Shown: positions 23,564 to 33,161, numbered from the stretch's first letter. The stretch: DNA of 36,274 bases from Spirochaetales bacterium (GCA_028725265.1 JAQYSN010000018.1:1-36274); one strand, 5' to 3'. A program made the numbers and translations. The notes: a model not told the origin generated them from the sequence alone.

Positions 23564-24646
23564 TTATTCCGTTAAATTTGCCTTGATTTTATTTACTTGA
23601 TCTTGAGTTAAACCAAGCGTAAAAAGTAGGTATCGTTCAGTATATTTTTGAAGATTTTTGTCCGTTACCTTTGCACCACTAGACAAAGTTTCAAAAATAA
23701 AAGGGACTCCCTTTAAGATTTCTTCGTACTGTCTTGACCCCTTCTCTACTTTGTAAAGATCTTCAAAACTCTTCATGTATTCATCATTCATTTCCTGAAT
23801 TGAAGCTCCACAAATTGAGCCTAAAACAGAAATAACAAATCCCGTTCGATTTTTTCCATCTTTTCCGTGGATGTAATAAGTGCATCCAGGATGTTCTGCA
23901 ATAAAAATCAATCCTTCTCGAAATTTTTCGCTAAAAGCGGCATCCGTAAAAGTCGTGCCCATATCAAGAAATACAACTTTTTTTTCTTTTGCAAGGCGCT
24001 CGTAGTAAGGAGCTGCACTCATTTTCTGCTCAGCTTCTTCTTTCGAGTCTGCAAGGTTCAAAACGATGTTTACGGAAGCATCTTCCATCAATTTTGCTGC
24101 ATAACTAGCATTCGCTTCACCACTGATTGGGCTTGCAGAACGATATAATCTTCCAGGAACGATATTTCCAATCGTAACATTTCGGAAATTTGAAAAAGCC
24201 TGGTCCGAAGCAAAGTTTTCGCGGTTATCATCTTTTTTCAAAAGACGCACATGATATGCCGTAAGATAACCATATTTTGATTTCATCGTGATTGTTACTT
24301 TGTCACCAACTTTTACGCCAGAAACCTGACTGAAATTTTTCATATTTATGGCAATCGAAGCTTCTTCATTATTAAGACGAACCAAAAACTCTCCGACATT
24401 AACATCTGAATAATCCTTAACGATTGGAGCCGTAAACTTAAAATTACCAGCCTTAACATTTACGATGTCACTTGCGCTAAAACCTCGCGATGCAAAAGAC
24501 GTTCCTTTTATGGCAAGATTTGCATTTCCATGTTTATCAATTGAAGCAACTTCTGTCTGAATGATTTCTTTTGGCGCTGCAAAAACAGAGCAAATCAAAA
24601 GACCTGCAAATAAAAATGATATAATTAATTTATACGTGTTCTTCAT
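23564..24646 (-). CDS. Secreted tyrosine-phosphatase-like protein lacking the catalytic cysteine
   Basis: The N-terminus has a signal peptide (hydrophobic stretch ending SVFAA). Residues about 28-135 form a beta-rich domain resembling the C-terminal part of SAM hydroxide adenosyltransferases. About 150-330 is a dual-specificity/tyrosine phosphatase fold: LYRSASPI, then NIVLNLADSKEEAE, then the P-loop. In related two-domain proteins the loop reads HCxxGKDRxG; here it is HGKDGKNRTG, with Gly261 (codon GGA, 23864-23866) in place of the Cys and Arg267 kept. It should bind phosphate-like ligands but not hydrolyse phosphotyrosine by the normal mechanism. The ATG at 24646 lies 7 nt after an extended -10 (TGG-TATACT). 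Confidence 0.85.
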   Translation of the reverse strand: MKNTYKLIISFLFAGLLICSVFAAPKEIIQTEVASIDKHGNANLAIKGTSFASRGFSASDIVNVKAGNFKFTAPIVKDYSDVNVGEFLVRLNNEEASIAINMKNFSQVSGVKVGDKVTITMKSKYGYLTAYHVRLLKKDDNRENFASDQAFSNFRNVTIGNIVPGRLYRSASPISGEANASYAAKLMEDASVNIVLNLADSKEEAEQKMSAAPYYERLAKEKKVVFLDMGTTFTDAAFSEKFREGLIFIAEHPGCTYYIHGKDGKNRTGFVISVLGSICGASIQEMNDEYMKSFEDLYKVEKGSRQYEEILKGVPFIFETLSSGAKVTDKNLQKYTERYLLFTLGLTQDQVNKIKANLTE

Positions 24647-24653
24647 ATAAGTG

Positions 24654-24662
24654 AGTATACCA
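24654..24662 (-). promoter_or_regulatory. Phosphatase-like gene extended -10, leaderless type
   Basis: On the minus strand TGG-TATACT ends 7 nt before the ATG at 24646. No convincing -35 is seen at normal spacing; the TG extension would compensate. Confidence 0.5.
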
Positions 24663-24699
24663 CGAATTATCGAAAAAGTGATATATTAATTATCTTTAA

Positions 24700-26196
24700 T
24701 TATCTCATCGGGCGAGCATAAGCTTCCGAAGAAGGCTCTCCGATTATGTCTGGAAAATCAAGAAGATAGGCTGCAACAGTAAAATAATAAATCTGTGCAT
24801 TTTGAAGTCCAGTCAAAGTTATGGATGTATTCGTTCCGCAGTCGATTGGAGAATCGCCCTGGTCTATATCAACTCCGATAAATTCTCCGCTTTTCGTTCC
24901 ATAATACAAAAGATATCCGTACTTGCCATCAAAATTATTGTTGCTCCAAGATACTTCAACCTTAGAATCTGAAGGAATTGCAACGATTTTTACAGGCGGA
25001 ATCGGAAGATCTGCCTCTTCGTAATAGATATCCACCTGGCTCAAGACTGGAGAACTTTCGGGCTTTCCTGCATCAAAAAAATGAGCCGCAATCTGAAAAT
25101 ATCGACCAGTAATTTCCTTTTGGGGAACACCATTTTTTATTTCAACCCATTCGATTTCCGATTGGTCGTAATCATAAAGTTCATAAGGATATTCTGCTGC
25201 CCGTGCAAAAAACAAAACATAGGCCGGAAATTCAGCGTCTATAATAGCGTCAACTCGTCCAATTTTACTGCCATTTCGCTTTGTGTCGAGAGGTTTGCTT
25301 ACAAAATGAGGCGAAAGAGTCGTAGTTTCCACTGTATCAAGATAGTGACGTACCGAATGCGAAATAACGATTTCATCAATTGCGCCCACATAATTCTTGC
25401 AGATTTCTATCTTAGATGGACTTCCAAGATTCGGCGTCAAAAACTGGCCGTAAGCGTTTCCGTTATCGCTCGTAAAAACAAGATCCTCAAGATGACTGTT
25501 TATATAATATTCCAGAGTTCCTTCCTGACTGTCATAGCAGATATAATGATGTGACCACTTTTCCGGCATTATATTCGAATGGCTCGTAAGTACAAAATCT
25601 TTTGTATTTTCATCAACATCGTGAAAAAGATTTGTGAATTTCCAGACAAGTTTTCCATTCATGAAGCTTGCATCAATTACCTGATAGGCTGAATATTGCT
25701 TAAAGTTTCTTGACGAACGCCAGAAAATAATATTTTCGCCACTGATACAAACTGAAGGACAAAGCCAAAATTCAATACTGAAAGAACCAATCGGCCCAAA
25801 CTCTCCGAAAATGCTACCTTTTTCTCCCTGAACAGAAAGCATTGTGTCGTTTTCGCGACTGATTCCGGCATATTTTCCGGCAGCCTCATTTTCCGTAAAG
25901 TAGACTCGATTTTCCAAAACTTTGTAATGATTCGATTCGTCTTGAACCTTGCAATCTTCAAATGAGATATAAAGATCAGTATTTTCGTTCATATGATGGG
26001 TTTTTGCTGCAATTCCAAGCGCATCGTAACCACGATAACCTTCCGTGTAATTAAGTCGATCAACGACTCCTGTAACATCTTCCCATCCACTTTCTCCACC
26101 TAAAGTAATGACTTTTTCTGTTGCAGAAAGTTGAAAAGTGTTTAAAAATAAAGTCAGTACAAGAAATAGGAAATTAATTTTTTTTATAAAATTCAT
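24700..26196 (-). CDS. Secreted protein with concanavalin/LamG-like and fibronectin type III domains
   Basis: A 498-residue exported protein of unknown role, perhaps carbohydrate- or surface-binding. A signal peptide (MNFIKKINF, hydrophobic core, cleavage near LSA-TEK) is followed by a region about 85-270 with the rhythm of LamG/concanavalin-like folds: FGPIGSFSIEFWLCPS, MPEKWSHHYICYD and GAIDEIVISHSVRH. A beta-rich stretch follows to about 390. The C-terminal 100 residues are an FnIII domain (VEVSWSNNNFDGKYGYLLYYG then LQNAQIYYFTVAAY). The ATG at 26196 overlaps the uvrC ATG on the other strand by two bases; a TTG at 26217 is less likely because it would extend the signal peptide oddly. Confidence 0.82.
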   Translation of the reverse strand: MNFIKKINFLFLVLTLFLNTFQLSATEKVITLGGESGWEDVTGVVDRLNYTEGYRGYDALGIAAKTHHMNENTDLYISFEDCKVQDESNHYKVLENRVYFTENEAAGKYAGISRENDTMLSVQGEKGSIFGEFGPIGSFSIEFWLCPSVCISGENIIFWRSSRNFKQYSAYQVIDASFMNGKLVWKFTNLFHDVDENTKDFVLTSHSNIMPEKWSHHYICYDSQEGTLEYYINSHLEDLVFTSDNGNAYGQFLTPNLGSPSKIEICKNYVGAIDEIVISHSVRHYLDTVETTTLSPHFVSKPLDTKRNGSKIGRVDAIIDAEFPAYVLFFARAAEYPYELYDYDQSEIEWVEIKNGVPQKEITGRYFQIAAHFFDAGKPESSPVLSQVDIYYEEADLPIPPVKIVAIPSDSKVEVSWSNNNFDGKYGYLLYYGTKSGEFIGVDIDQGDSPIDCGTNTSITLTGLQNAQIYYFTVAAYLLDFPDIIGEPSSEAYARPMR

Positions 26197-28084
26197 GAAC
26201 GACAATCCTTTATACAATAAATTACACGAAACTGCTCTTAATGCCCCAAAACTACCTGGCGTTTATCTTTGGAGAGATGAAAACCAGACAGTCATCTATG
26301 TTGGAAAAGCAAAAGTCTTGAAAAATCGACTTTCAAGCTACTTTTCCGGCAAAAAAGATATAAAAACCCGAACATTAATTTCAAGGGCAGTTTCCATAGA
26401 ATATATCACAACTGATAATGAATACGAAGCGCTTATCTTGGAGAACAACCTGATAAAAAAATATTCTCCACGATACAACATCGACCTAAAGGACGACAAA
26501 TCGTATCCGATGCTACGCATCACAAATGAAGATTTTCCTCGAATTTTCAGTACCCGCCGATTGATTGAAGACGGCTCTCTTTATTTCGGGCCATATCCAA
26601 ATGCCGGAAGTCTTGCAACCTTCATTGAAGATCTGCACAAAAACTATAAATTGCGACACTGCAAAAAATTCAGAACCAGAAATTCTCCATGCATGTATTA
26701 TCACATAGGCCGATGCGATGCTCCTTGCTGCAAGAAAATCGACAAACAGTCCTACAATGAAATTATCGATGAAATAAAATCGTTTCTTGAGGGAAATCCT
26801 GAAGAAACCGTCGAAAAATTGCGCGCTCAGATGAAAGAAGAAGCTAAAAAATTGAATTTTGAAAAAGCAGCCCGCCTCAGGGATGGAATTGATGCGATTC
26901 TTTCGTTACATTCAAAAAATACCGTGATGGACTTCAACACGGATAGCCGAGACTACATCGCTTTTGCCTCGGAAGGCACGATGGTCAGTTTTTCTGTTTT
27001 GAAAATGCGTGATGGAAAACTTGTTATGCGCGACCTTCACAGAACAAAAAGCCTTAATGAGGACAAAGACTTGATGATGGAATTTTTGATGGCCTATTAT
27101 GCAAATTCCGATAGTCTGCCACAAAAGATTTTCATCCCAGTTGATATCGATAAAAAACTATTCTTGAAATACATTTCGACGAACTTCAAGATTACGCCGG
27201 AAGTAACGGTAATCGCAGTGGGCAACACGAGCCGTAAACCCGAAGCCGCGGGAGGCGACACAGCCGACACGACAGACGTGAAAAATCGGCCGGACGCGCT
27301 GCACATAAGCGCAATGAATATGGCAAAACAGAACGCCATCGAAGACATCGTGCGCCGCGAACGAGAAAGAACTGACGTCCCAGCGCTAACCGAACTGAAA
27401 AACCTACTCGGACTTGACCATCTTCCGGCAAGAATCGAAGGATTCGATATTGCACATATCGGCGGAAAAATGCCGGTTGCCAGCCTCATAAGTTTTTACA
27501 ACGGGAACCCGGACAAGAAAAACTACCGTTACTTCCGGCTCAAAACTACGGAAGGAATCATCGACGATTTTGCCTCAATGCGCGAAGCCAGTAGCCGCCG
27601 TTACACGAGGCTTTTAAACGACAATAAGCCACTCCCCGACCTGATTCTTATAGACGGTGGTATCGGACAGGTAAATGCAGTTCAAGGGGTGCTGGAGTCG
27701 CTAGATTTGGACATCCCAATTATAGGTCTTGCTAAACGTGACGAAGAAATATATTTGCCGCATAACAGCACACCTATCACCCTGCCAAAACGAAGTGATG
27801 CCTTACGCCTTTTGCAACGAGTCCGCGACGAGACGCACCGTTTTGCCACAAGTCGGAACCAGAACCTCAGGACAAAGTCAAACACTGTCGGAGATTTTCC
27901 GAAACTGCCTCATATCGGAGCAAAACGGGCGGCGCTTTTGATGGCAAATTACGGTTCAATCGAAGGACTCGTATCGGGCGTGCAGAATGACGGAATTTTA
28001 AAACTATCACAAATTGCCTGTATCAGCGAAAATCAGGCGGCGGAAGTTTATCAGGCCGCTCAAATCATGCTCAAGAACGATTAA
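26195..28084 (+). CDS. uvrC: Excinuclease ABC subunit C
   Basis: Makes both incisions beside DNA lesions in nucleotide excision repair with UvrA and UvrB. The 629 residues comprise a GIY-YIG nuclease (PGVYLWRDENQTVIYVGKAK, about 21-40), a Cys cluster (HCKKF...PCMYYH...CDAPCC), a UVR helix pair for UvrB contact (about 205-240), an RNase H-like nuclease (GFDIAHIGGK and ILIDGGIGQ), and C-terminal HhH motifs (LPHIGAKRAALLMANYGS). The protein is somewhat longer than usual because of a GC-rich segment (27200-27310) in the middle. The start at 26195 gives the expected N-terminus. The last 14 nt overlap the RND gene on the opposite strand. Confidence 0.96.
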   Translation: MNDNPLYNKLHETALNAPKLPGVYLWRDENQTVIYVGKAKVLKNRLSSYFSGKKDIKTRTLISRAVSIEYITTDNEYEALILENNLIKKYSPRYNIDLKDDKSYPMLRITNEDFPRIFSTRRLIEDGSLYFGPYPNAGSLATFIEDLHKNYKLRHCKKFRTRNSPCMYYHIGRCDAPCCKKIDKQSYNEIIDEIKSFLEGNPEETVEKLRAQMKEEAKKLNFEKAARLRDGIDAILSLHSKNTVMDFNTDSRDYIAFASEGTMVSFSVLKMRDGKLVMRDLHRTKSLNEDKDLMMEFLMAYYANSDSLPQKIFIPVDIDKKLFLKYISTNFKITPEVTVIAVGNTSRKPEAAGGDTADTTDVKNRPDALHISAMNMAKQNAIEDIVRRERERTDVPALTELKNLLGLDHLPARIEGFDIAHIGGKMPVASLISFYNGNPDKKNYRYFRLKTTEGIIDDFASMREASSRRYTRLLNDNKPLPDLILIDGGIGQVNAVQGVLESLDLDIPIIGLAKRDEEIYLPHNSTPITLPKRSDALRLLQRVRDETHRFATSRNQNLRTKSNTVGDFPKLPHIGAKRAALLMANYGSIEGLVSGVQNDGILKLSQIACISENQAAEVYQAAQIMLKND

Positions 28085-31000
28085 TAGAACGATTAGCAAT
28101 TTTTCTTATCTTGCATTCGCCAGGATTACGATTTTTTAGTTTTCGACCTTTCAGTTTTTCTTTCGCTCTTCGCTCAGTTGTGTAATACAGAACAGGAATT
28201 AAAATCAGCGTGATAAGGGTCGAAGTAATAAGACCTCCGACGATTGCCTGTCCCATCGGGGCGTAAATTTCTGCACCTTCTCCATGGGCAAGAGCCATCG
28301 GAATGTCACCCAAAAGTGTCGTGAGAGTTGTAATTAAAATAGGCTGGATTCGGCTTGATGAACCATCGGCAACACAATCTACCAAAAGTTTCTCTTCTTC
28401 TTCATCGCTCAATTCAACTTCCCATTCGCCATCACGATTTTGATTTCCTTTTTCTTTTGCGATTTCTTCACGACGTTGCTTTCTAAGAGTGTTTACGTAA
28501 TCGACAAGAATGATACCGTTGTTAACGACGACACCCGAAAGTGAAATAAGCCCCAAAAGTGCAAGCAAGTTCAATGTTGAGCCAAAAAGTAAAAGTCCCA
28601 GGACAACACCGATAAAACAGAATGGAATCGTCATCAAAATTAAAAGAGGCTGTCTGAAACGCTCAAACTGCAAAACCATTACCGTATATACCAAAAAGAT
28701 AGCGATTATCATCGCAGTAATCATCGGAGCAACCATATCTCCAATAAGCGACATGATACCACCAGCCTTACTCTTTACGCCGTTCGGAAGCGGATTTTGT
28801 ACAAGATAGTCGCGCACGCGTTGGCTTACCCCTGCAGTATTTTCACTGACAAGTGTCGCACTTACCGTAATCGTTTTGGCGCGGTCCGAATGGTTTATCT
28901 GCGAAATTGATTTTTCAACTTTGATGTCCGAAAGATTTGCAAATGAAACTTTTCGGCCTTCCTGCGTTACAATATTGATATTCGAAATTGAATCAGGGCT
29001 CAAATTTCCTTTGTTGATATTCGAACTCAAATGGACATTGTAACGTTTGCCAGTTCTATCATCTTTAAATCGGCCTGCATCCATTCCCTGAAACAAAATT
29101 GCACTCGTAACTCCGGCTTCATAACTAGTAATTCCAAGCGAACTTAGGTACTCCTGGCTCATATCGATGACCATTGTAGTCGTATCGAAATCCGTGTCGA
29201 GCTTTGCTGTAACTACATCAGGGTCTGTTTCCAAAAAAGCCTTGAGGTTGCTTGCCGTTTCGTAAAGCGTGTCCAAATCCTCGGAAATCAACGTAAGTCC
29301 GTATCCACCACCACCAGAAACGTAACCGACAAGTTTATCAAAACCTCCGTTTTGTACCGAAACTTTTGCATCAGGAATTACAGAAGCCCAAACCTGCTGA
29401 ATCTGAAGCATGATATCATGAACATCCCGTTTTCGCTCGTTTACAGGCGTAAGAATGACTCGTGCATAGGCACTCTCTGGCAAGGCCTGACTTGCAATTC
29501 CCTTCGTGTTGCTCTGGCCTACATAAAAAACTACAGACTGGATTTCTGGAATGTACTTGTAAGTAAGTTCTTCGGCAATTTCCATCTTGGCTTTTGTCTG
29601 TTCAAGACGAGTTCCAATCGGAAGTTCAAGGGAAATGTAGAATTCGCCGTTATCAGTTGATGGGATGAAGGCAACTCCAAGACGAAAAGCCGTAAAAGCT
29701 GAAAAAATCAGAAGGAAAATAGAGGCACAAATTACGATGATACGATTTTTGATTGCCCACAAAAGAGCTTTCCGATAAAAGTTTTCGAGTTTTTTCATGC
29801 CTCGATCAAAATATCGCTCTTTTTTTCGGATTTTTGGTCCGTCTTCACTCAGAACAAGTTTCAAAATATAAGGAACGACGATTAAAGCAACAAGGAAAGA
29901 TGCAAAAACGGCCATTATGATGGTAATCGCTACAGGGCGCAGAATTTTTCCGATAAGCCCCGAAAGAAGTGCGATTGGCAAAAATACGACGATTGTCGTT
30001 GCACTGCTGGCAAAAATAGATGAGGCAACCTCATCCCAGCCACGGAAAATAGCCTGATTTACGGTGTACTCGGTAAGACCTGTCTGAGGATTGCGCCTTT
30101 TGTAGTAGCGGTAAATCTGGTCAATCATAACCGTCGAGCCGTCGACAACCATACCCAACGAAATAACAAGACCCGAAAGGCTCATCAAGTTGAGGCTGAT
30201 GCCAAAAAGCTTAAGTCCGATAAGGCTGAAAAGAATACAAAGCGGAATTGAAAGGGAAATCGTCAAAGTGGCACGCCAATCTGCCATAAAAAGCAAGATG
30301 ATTAGGACGGCGAAAATTACACCCATGATACCGCTTGTAACGACGGTCTTCTGAGAAGCTTTTACCTGGCGGCTATCGTCCGAAATTATGTTGAAGTGAA
30401 TTGCCCCACCTGAATTTTTTTCACATTCTTTTAATGTCTTTTTTACTTTCTTGCAGATTTTTACGGTGTCACCGTCGTTTCGTTTTGTAACACCAACGAT
30501 GATGAGCGGATTGTAGCCGTCCGTAACCTCGTATTTTTCTTCAGGATAGTCCAACGAAACTTTTGCAACATCCCCAAGCCTGATGATGTTTACTTTGTCT
30601 GCAACACCAACTGGCAAATTTTTTATATCATCGAGACTTGAAAAGCCACCTGAATAGCGCAACTGAATCGAGCGGTTTTCGTAAGAACCATTTCCCAAAG
30701 GCAAGGTAACGTTTCCATAATTCAAAACCTGATAAATACTTGCAACTGAAATGCCTTTTGAAGTGAGTTCGTCCACATCGATTTCGACTTCAACTTGCAA
30801 TTCTTTTCCGCCTTCAATTTCGATTGATGAAATTCCATCAATTTGGGTAAGCATCGGAGTAAGCTCGTCCTTGATGAACGACGTTGTCCTTGCAGAGTCT
30901 AGGCCCGCTTCAACCGTAAACGAAATGATAGGAAGCATCGACATACCGCCGACAACGGCCCACGGATCGCCAAGAATTCCATCCGGCAACTGATCGCGCA

Positions 31001-31343
31001 AAAGGTTGATTCGGTTTCGCAGTTCTTCAAGCTGGTCGTAGGCATCGTAGCCATCTGCATAGGTGATAGTTATCCAGCTAAGCGAGTTAAACGACTGGCT
31101 TTCAATCATCTTAAAATGAGGAAGAGTTACAAAATTGTCCTCAAGAATTTTCGTAACATCCTGCTCAACATCTTCGGCACTTGCACCAGGATAAGTCGTT
31201 ACAACAATTGCCTGTGGCATGGTGATATCGGCCATGAACTCGCTCGGCATCTTCGAAAACGAAAAAATTCCGAATGCGACAAGCACAATCAGAATCATAG
31301 AGATGATGATCGGGTGTTTTACGGAAAATTCGGATATTTTCAA
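28071..31343 (-). CDS. RND-family efflux pump inner-membrane subunit
   Basis: Proton-driven exporter of the AcrB/HAE class, working with the adaptor gene immediately upstream and an outer-membrane channel not seen here. The 1090 residues show the expected plan: a first helix (PIIISMILIVLVAFGIFSFS), a large periplasmic loop with TYPGASAEDVEQDVT, helices 2-6, a second loop, and helices 8-12. The proton-relay helix reads VVDGSTVMIDQ, keeping one Asp where AcrB has two. The start codon is TTG, overlapping the adaptor TGA stop as TTGA, so the proteins are made in a coupled way. A charged insert (about 995-1020) precedes the last helices. Substrate unknown. Confidence 0.94.
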   Translation of the reverse strand: MKISEFSVKHPIIISMILIVLVAFGIFSFSKMPSEFMADITMPQAIVVTTYPGASAEDVEQDVTKILEDNFVTLPHFKMIESQSFNSLSWITITYADGYDAYDQLEELRNRINLLRDQLPDGILGDPWAVVGGMSMLPIISFTVEAGLDSARTTSFIKDELTPMLTQIDGISSIEIEGGKELQVEVEIDVDELTSKGISVASIYQVLNYGNVTLPLGNGSYENRSIQLRYSGGFSSLDDIKNLPVGVADKVNIIRLGDVAKVSLDYPEEKYEVTDGYNPLIIVGVTKRNDGDTVKICKKVKKTLKECEKNSGGAIHFNIISDDSRQVKASQKTVVTSGIMGVIFAVLIILLFMADWRATLTISLSIPLCILFSLIGLKLFGISLNLMSLSGLVISLGMVVDGSTVMIDQIYRYYKRRNPQTGLTEYTVNQAIFRGWDEVASSIFASSATTIVVFLPIALLSGLIGKILRPVAITIIMAVFASFLVALIVVPYILKLVLSEDGPKIRKKERYFDRGMKKLENFYRKALLWAIKNRIIVICASIFLLIFSAFTAFRLGVAFIPSTDNGEFYISLELPIGTRLEQTKAKMEIAEELTYKYIPEIQSVVFYVGQSNTKGIASQALPESAYARVILTPVNERKRDVHDIMLQIQQVWASVIPDAKVSVQNGGFDKLVGYVSGGGGYGLTLISEDLDTLYETASNLKAFLETDPDVVTAKLDTDFDTTTMVIDMSQEYLSSLGITSYEAGVTSAILFQGMDAGRFKDDRTGKRYNVHLSSNINKGNLSPDSISNINIVTQEGRKVSFANLSDIKVEKSISQINHSDRAKTITVSATLVSENTAGVSQRVRDYLVQNPLPNGVKSKAGGIMSLIGDMVAPMITAMIIAIFLVYTVMVLQFERFRQPLLILMTIPFCFIGVVLGLLLFGSTLNLLALLGLISLSGVVVNNGIILVDYVNTLRKQRREEIAKEKGNQNRDGEWEVELSDEEEEKLLVDCVADGSSSRIQPILITTLTTLLGDIPMALAHGEGAEIYAPMGQAIVGGLITSTLITLILIPVLYYTTERRAKEKLKGRKLKNRNPGECKIRKIANRSINRS

Positions 31344-32581
31344 TCGCGAGCCTCGGTTGTGATAACATCTGGATCTGCAGTCTCACCATCGGCGACTGTA
31401 CTCTCATCACCTGCAAGTGCAGTATCGCCATCGGCAAGTGTACTCTCGCCACCTGCGCCTTCGAGAGCCTCTTTTAGTGCCTGCTCGAATAACTTAACTT
31501 TCTGCCCGTCATAGACAAAATTCTGGCCATCAGTTACGAAATATGAATCAGCGTATTCTTCAGGCACCTGAAAAAATTCGCCGTCATTTGGCGCAAAAAA
31601 TGGTTTTACAAAAGAAACTGTTTGTGTTTCAGGATTGTAGGTATAGCATGAGCCGTCCATTTTCTTAGTCTGCATCGGCAAGGTCGGGACATTTTCGTGA
31701 AGTTTGTAGATAACTTTTACCTTTACATACATTCCCGGTCGAAATCGAAGCCCCGGATTATCAAGCTGACAAACCACCTGAAAGTTTTTGCTTTCTGGCG
31801 AAACATAAGGAGCAATATTTTTTATCGTAGCAGTCGTAACTGCATCTTCGTAAAGAACACTTTCGTTCGCACTTTTATCAGCTGGGCGAGTAACGACAAC
31901 TGAAAGAGAACTTCTCTGCATTGTGAACAAGTCAAAATATTTTTCTGGAACCTTGAGCCGAACGACCAGATTTGAAAGGTCTGCCAAAATTGCTACTGGC
32001 TGCTGCTGATTTCCGATTGATCCGACTGCCATATCGGCAATAAGGACAGTTCCATCAACTGGCGCCTTTACTTCGGTATAATTGAGCTGAAGCTGAGCAA
32101 GATCATACTGAGCCTTGCTCGCATCGTACTGAGCTTTCGTAGTATCGTAATTTTGCTGAGTCGTGGCTCCCGCTTTGTAGAGAGCCTCAACTCGTTTGAA
32201 CGTACTTTCTGTAGCAAGATAAGCAGCACGAGCCTGAATCGCCTGCTGCCGAAAAGGGGCATCATCAATTTTAGCAAGAAGCGTGTCTTTTTTAACAAAA
32301 TCGCCAGCCACAACTGGATAGTCTGTAATTGTTCCGGCAACAAATGGAACAACTGGAATCATGGCATTTGCTTCAACATAGCCGTTGATTAAAACGGCTT
32401 CTTCAAGATTCTGATAAACAGGTTTCTGAATTACAACCGATGGAAGCAAGTCTTCTTTGGACTCTACCTTTTTTTTAGTCGTAACAAGAAAAGTTAAGGC
32501 CACAAATACAGCGGCAACAAGGATGATTATTAAAATCGTTATAGTCTTTTTGGAAACTATCTTTTTTGTCTTGTTTTTCAC
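31340..32581 (-). CDS. RND efflux periplasmic adaptor (membrane fusion protein)
   Basis: Bridges the RND pump to an outer-membrane channel. The start is taken as GTG at 32581 (VKNKTKKIVSKK, then a membrane anchor), because TATATT ends 6 nt before it; a TTG at 32602 lies upstream of that hexamer. The 413-residue protein has a lipoyl-like half (GTITDYPVVAGDFVKKDTLL), a coiled-coil hairpin of Ala/Gln-rich helices (about 120-170), the second lipoyl half (VKAPVDGTVLIADMAVG) and a beta-barrel domain. The tail is acidic and repetitive (42-bp duplication, 31386-31469) and is not needed for the fold. It is first in the two-gene pump operon. Confidence 0.93.
   Translation of the reverse strand: MKNKTKKIVSKKTITILIIILVAAVFVALTFLVTTKKKVESKEDLLPSVVIQKPVYQNLEEAVLINGYVEANAMIPVVPFVAGTITDYPVVAGDFVKKDTLLAKIDDAPFRQQAIQARAAYLATESTFKRVEALYKAGATTQQNYDTTKAQYDASKAQYDLAQLQLNYTEVKAPVDGTVLIADMAVGSIGNQQQPVAILADLSNLVVRLKVPEKYFDLFTMQRSSLSVVVTRPADKSANESVLYEDAVTTATIKNIAPYVSPESKNFQVVCQLDNPGLRFRPGMYVKVKVIYKLHENVPTLPMQTKKMDGSCYTYNPETQTVSFVKPFFAPNDGEFFQVPEEYADSYFVTDGQNFVYDGQKVKLFEQALKEALEGAGGESTLADGDTALAGDESTVADGETADPDVITTEARD
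31386..31469. repeat. 42-bp imperfect tandem duplication at the adaptor C-terminus
   Basis: Units 31386-31427 and 31428-31469 share most positions in their first 30 bp. They encode the acidic tail segments around DESTVADGETA and GESTLADGDTA. As in ftsK, the unit length is a multiple of three. Confidence 0.7.
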
Positions 32582-32587
32582 ACTGTT

Positions 32588-32616
32588 AATATAGTAAAAC
32601 AATGCAAAATCTACAA
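32588..32616 (-). promoter_or_regulatory. Efflux operon promoter, leaderless type with GTG start
   Basis: On the minus strand: TTGTAG (32616-32611), 17-nt spacer, TATATT (32593-32588), then 6 nt to GTG at 32581. Confidence 0.5.
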
Positions 32617-32651
32617 GTGCAAAATCCGAAAGTCAAAATCAAGGCTTATTT

Positions 32652-33161
32652 TTAAACCCATTCTATAATTTCATCAGCAAGTTTAAGGTAAGAATTGCGG
32701 CGTCGGACGTAGAATTCGTGAAAAATTGCACGAGCCTCATCTTCATTCTTTGGATTTTTATTTGAAATATACGCTGGCAGAGAACCAGTTTTCTTTGAAT
32801 TTTCAAGGATTCGCCTAAAACAAACAGTTTCGCTAGCATCGAGAAAGACCTTCGTTCCTTCCAAAACTGAAAGAGCCTGGACATTGTCACAGATACCGCC
32901 TCCGGTTGCAACGACAAAACATCCGTCATTGGCATTAAAAATTTCTTTGCAAGCTTCATATTCAGCTTTTTTAAAGGCTTCTTCCCCGTAAGTCTGAAAA
33001 TATTGGCGTACACCCATATTTACGTCTTTTTCGATTTGCTCATCAACATCAAAAAAAGGAATATTCAAGATTTTTGAAAAATAGTTTCCAAGAGTAGTTT
33101 TCCCGCTGTGTTTGATTCCTAAAATTATCAAGGCTTTTTTATCAGTCACAAAATCCCCCAT
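32652..33161 (-). CDS. aroK: Shikimate kinase
   Basis: Phosphorylates shikimate at the 3-hydroxyl in the aromatic amino acid pathway. The protein has about 169 residues. Walker A is GIKHSGKTTLG near 16-26, the shikimate-binding DVDEQIE and YGEEAFKKAEYEA follow, then VVATGGGI and the LID region with RRRNSYLKLADEII at the end. Two starts compete: the ATG at 33161 used here, and a GTG at 33149 preceded by GGGGG at a good distance, which would give a more standard N-terminus. The flavodoxin gene nearby also has GGGGG as its likely ribosome-binding site, which supports the GTG. The gene stands alone, divergent from the PrsW-type gene. Confidence 0.92.
   Translation of the reverse strand: MGDFVTDKKALIILGIKHSGKTTLGNYFSKILNIPFFDVDEQIEKDVNMGVRQYFQTYGEEAFKKAEYEACKEIFNANDGCFVVATGGGICDNVQALSVLEGTKVFLDASETVCFRRILENSKKTGSLPAYISNKNPKNEDEARAIFHEFYVRRRNSYLKLADEIIEWV

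Noticed and set aside
27097-27489. A 130-codon minus-strand frame opposite uvrC
   Set aside because: It is antisense to the GC-rich part of a certain gene, has no domain pattern, and is explained by codon composition.
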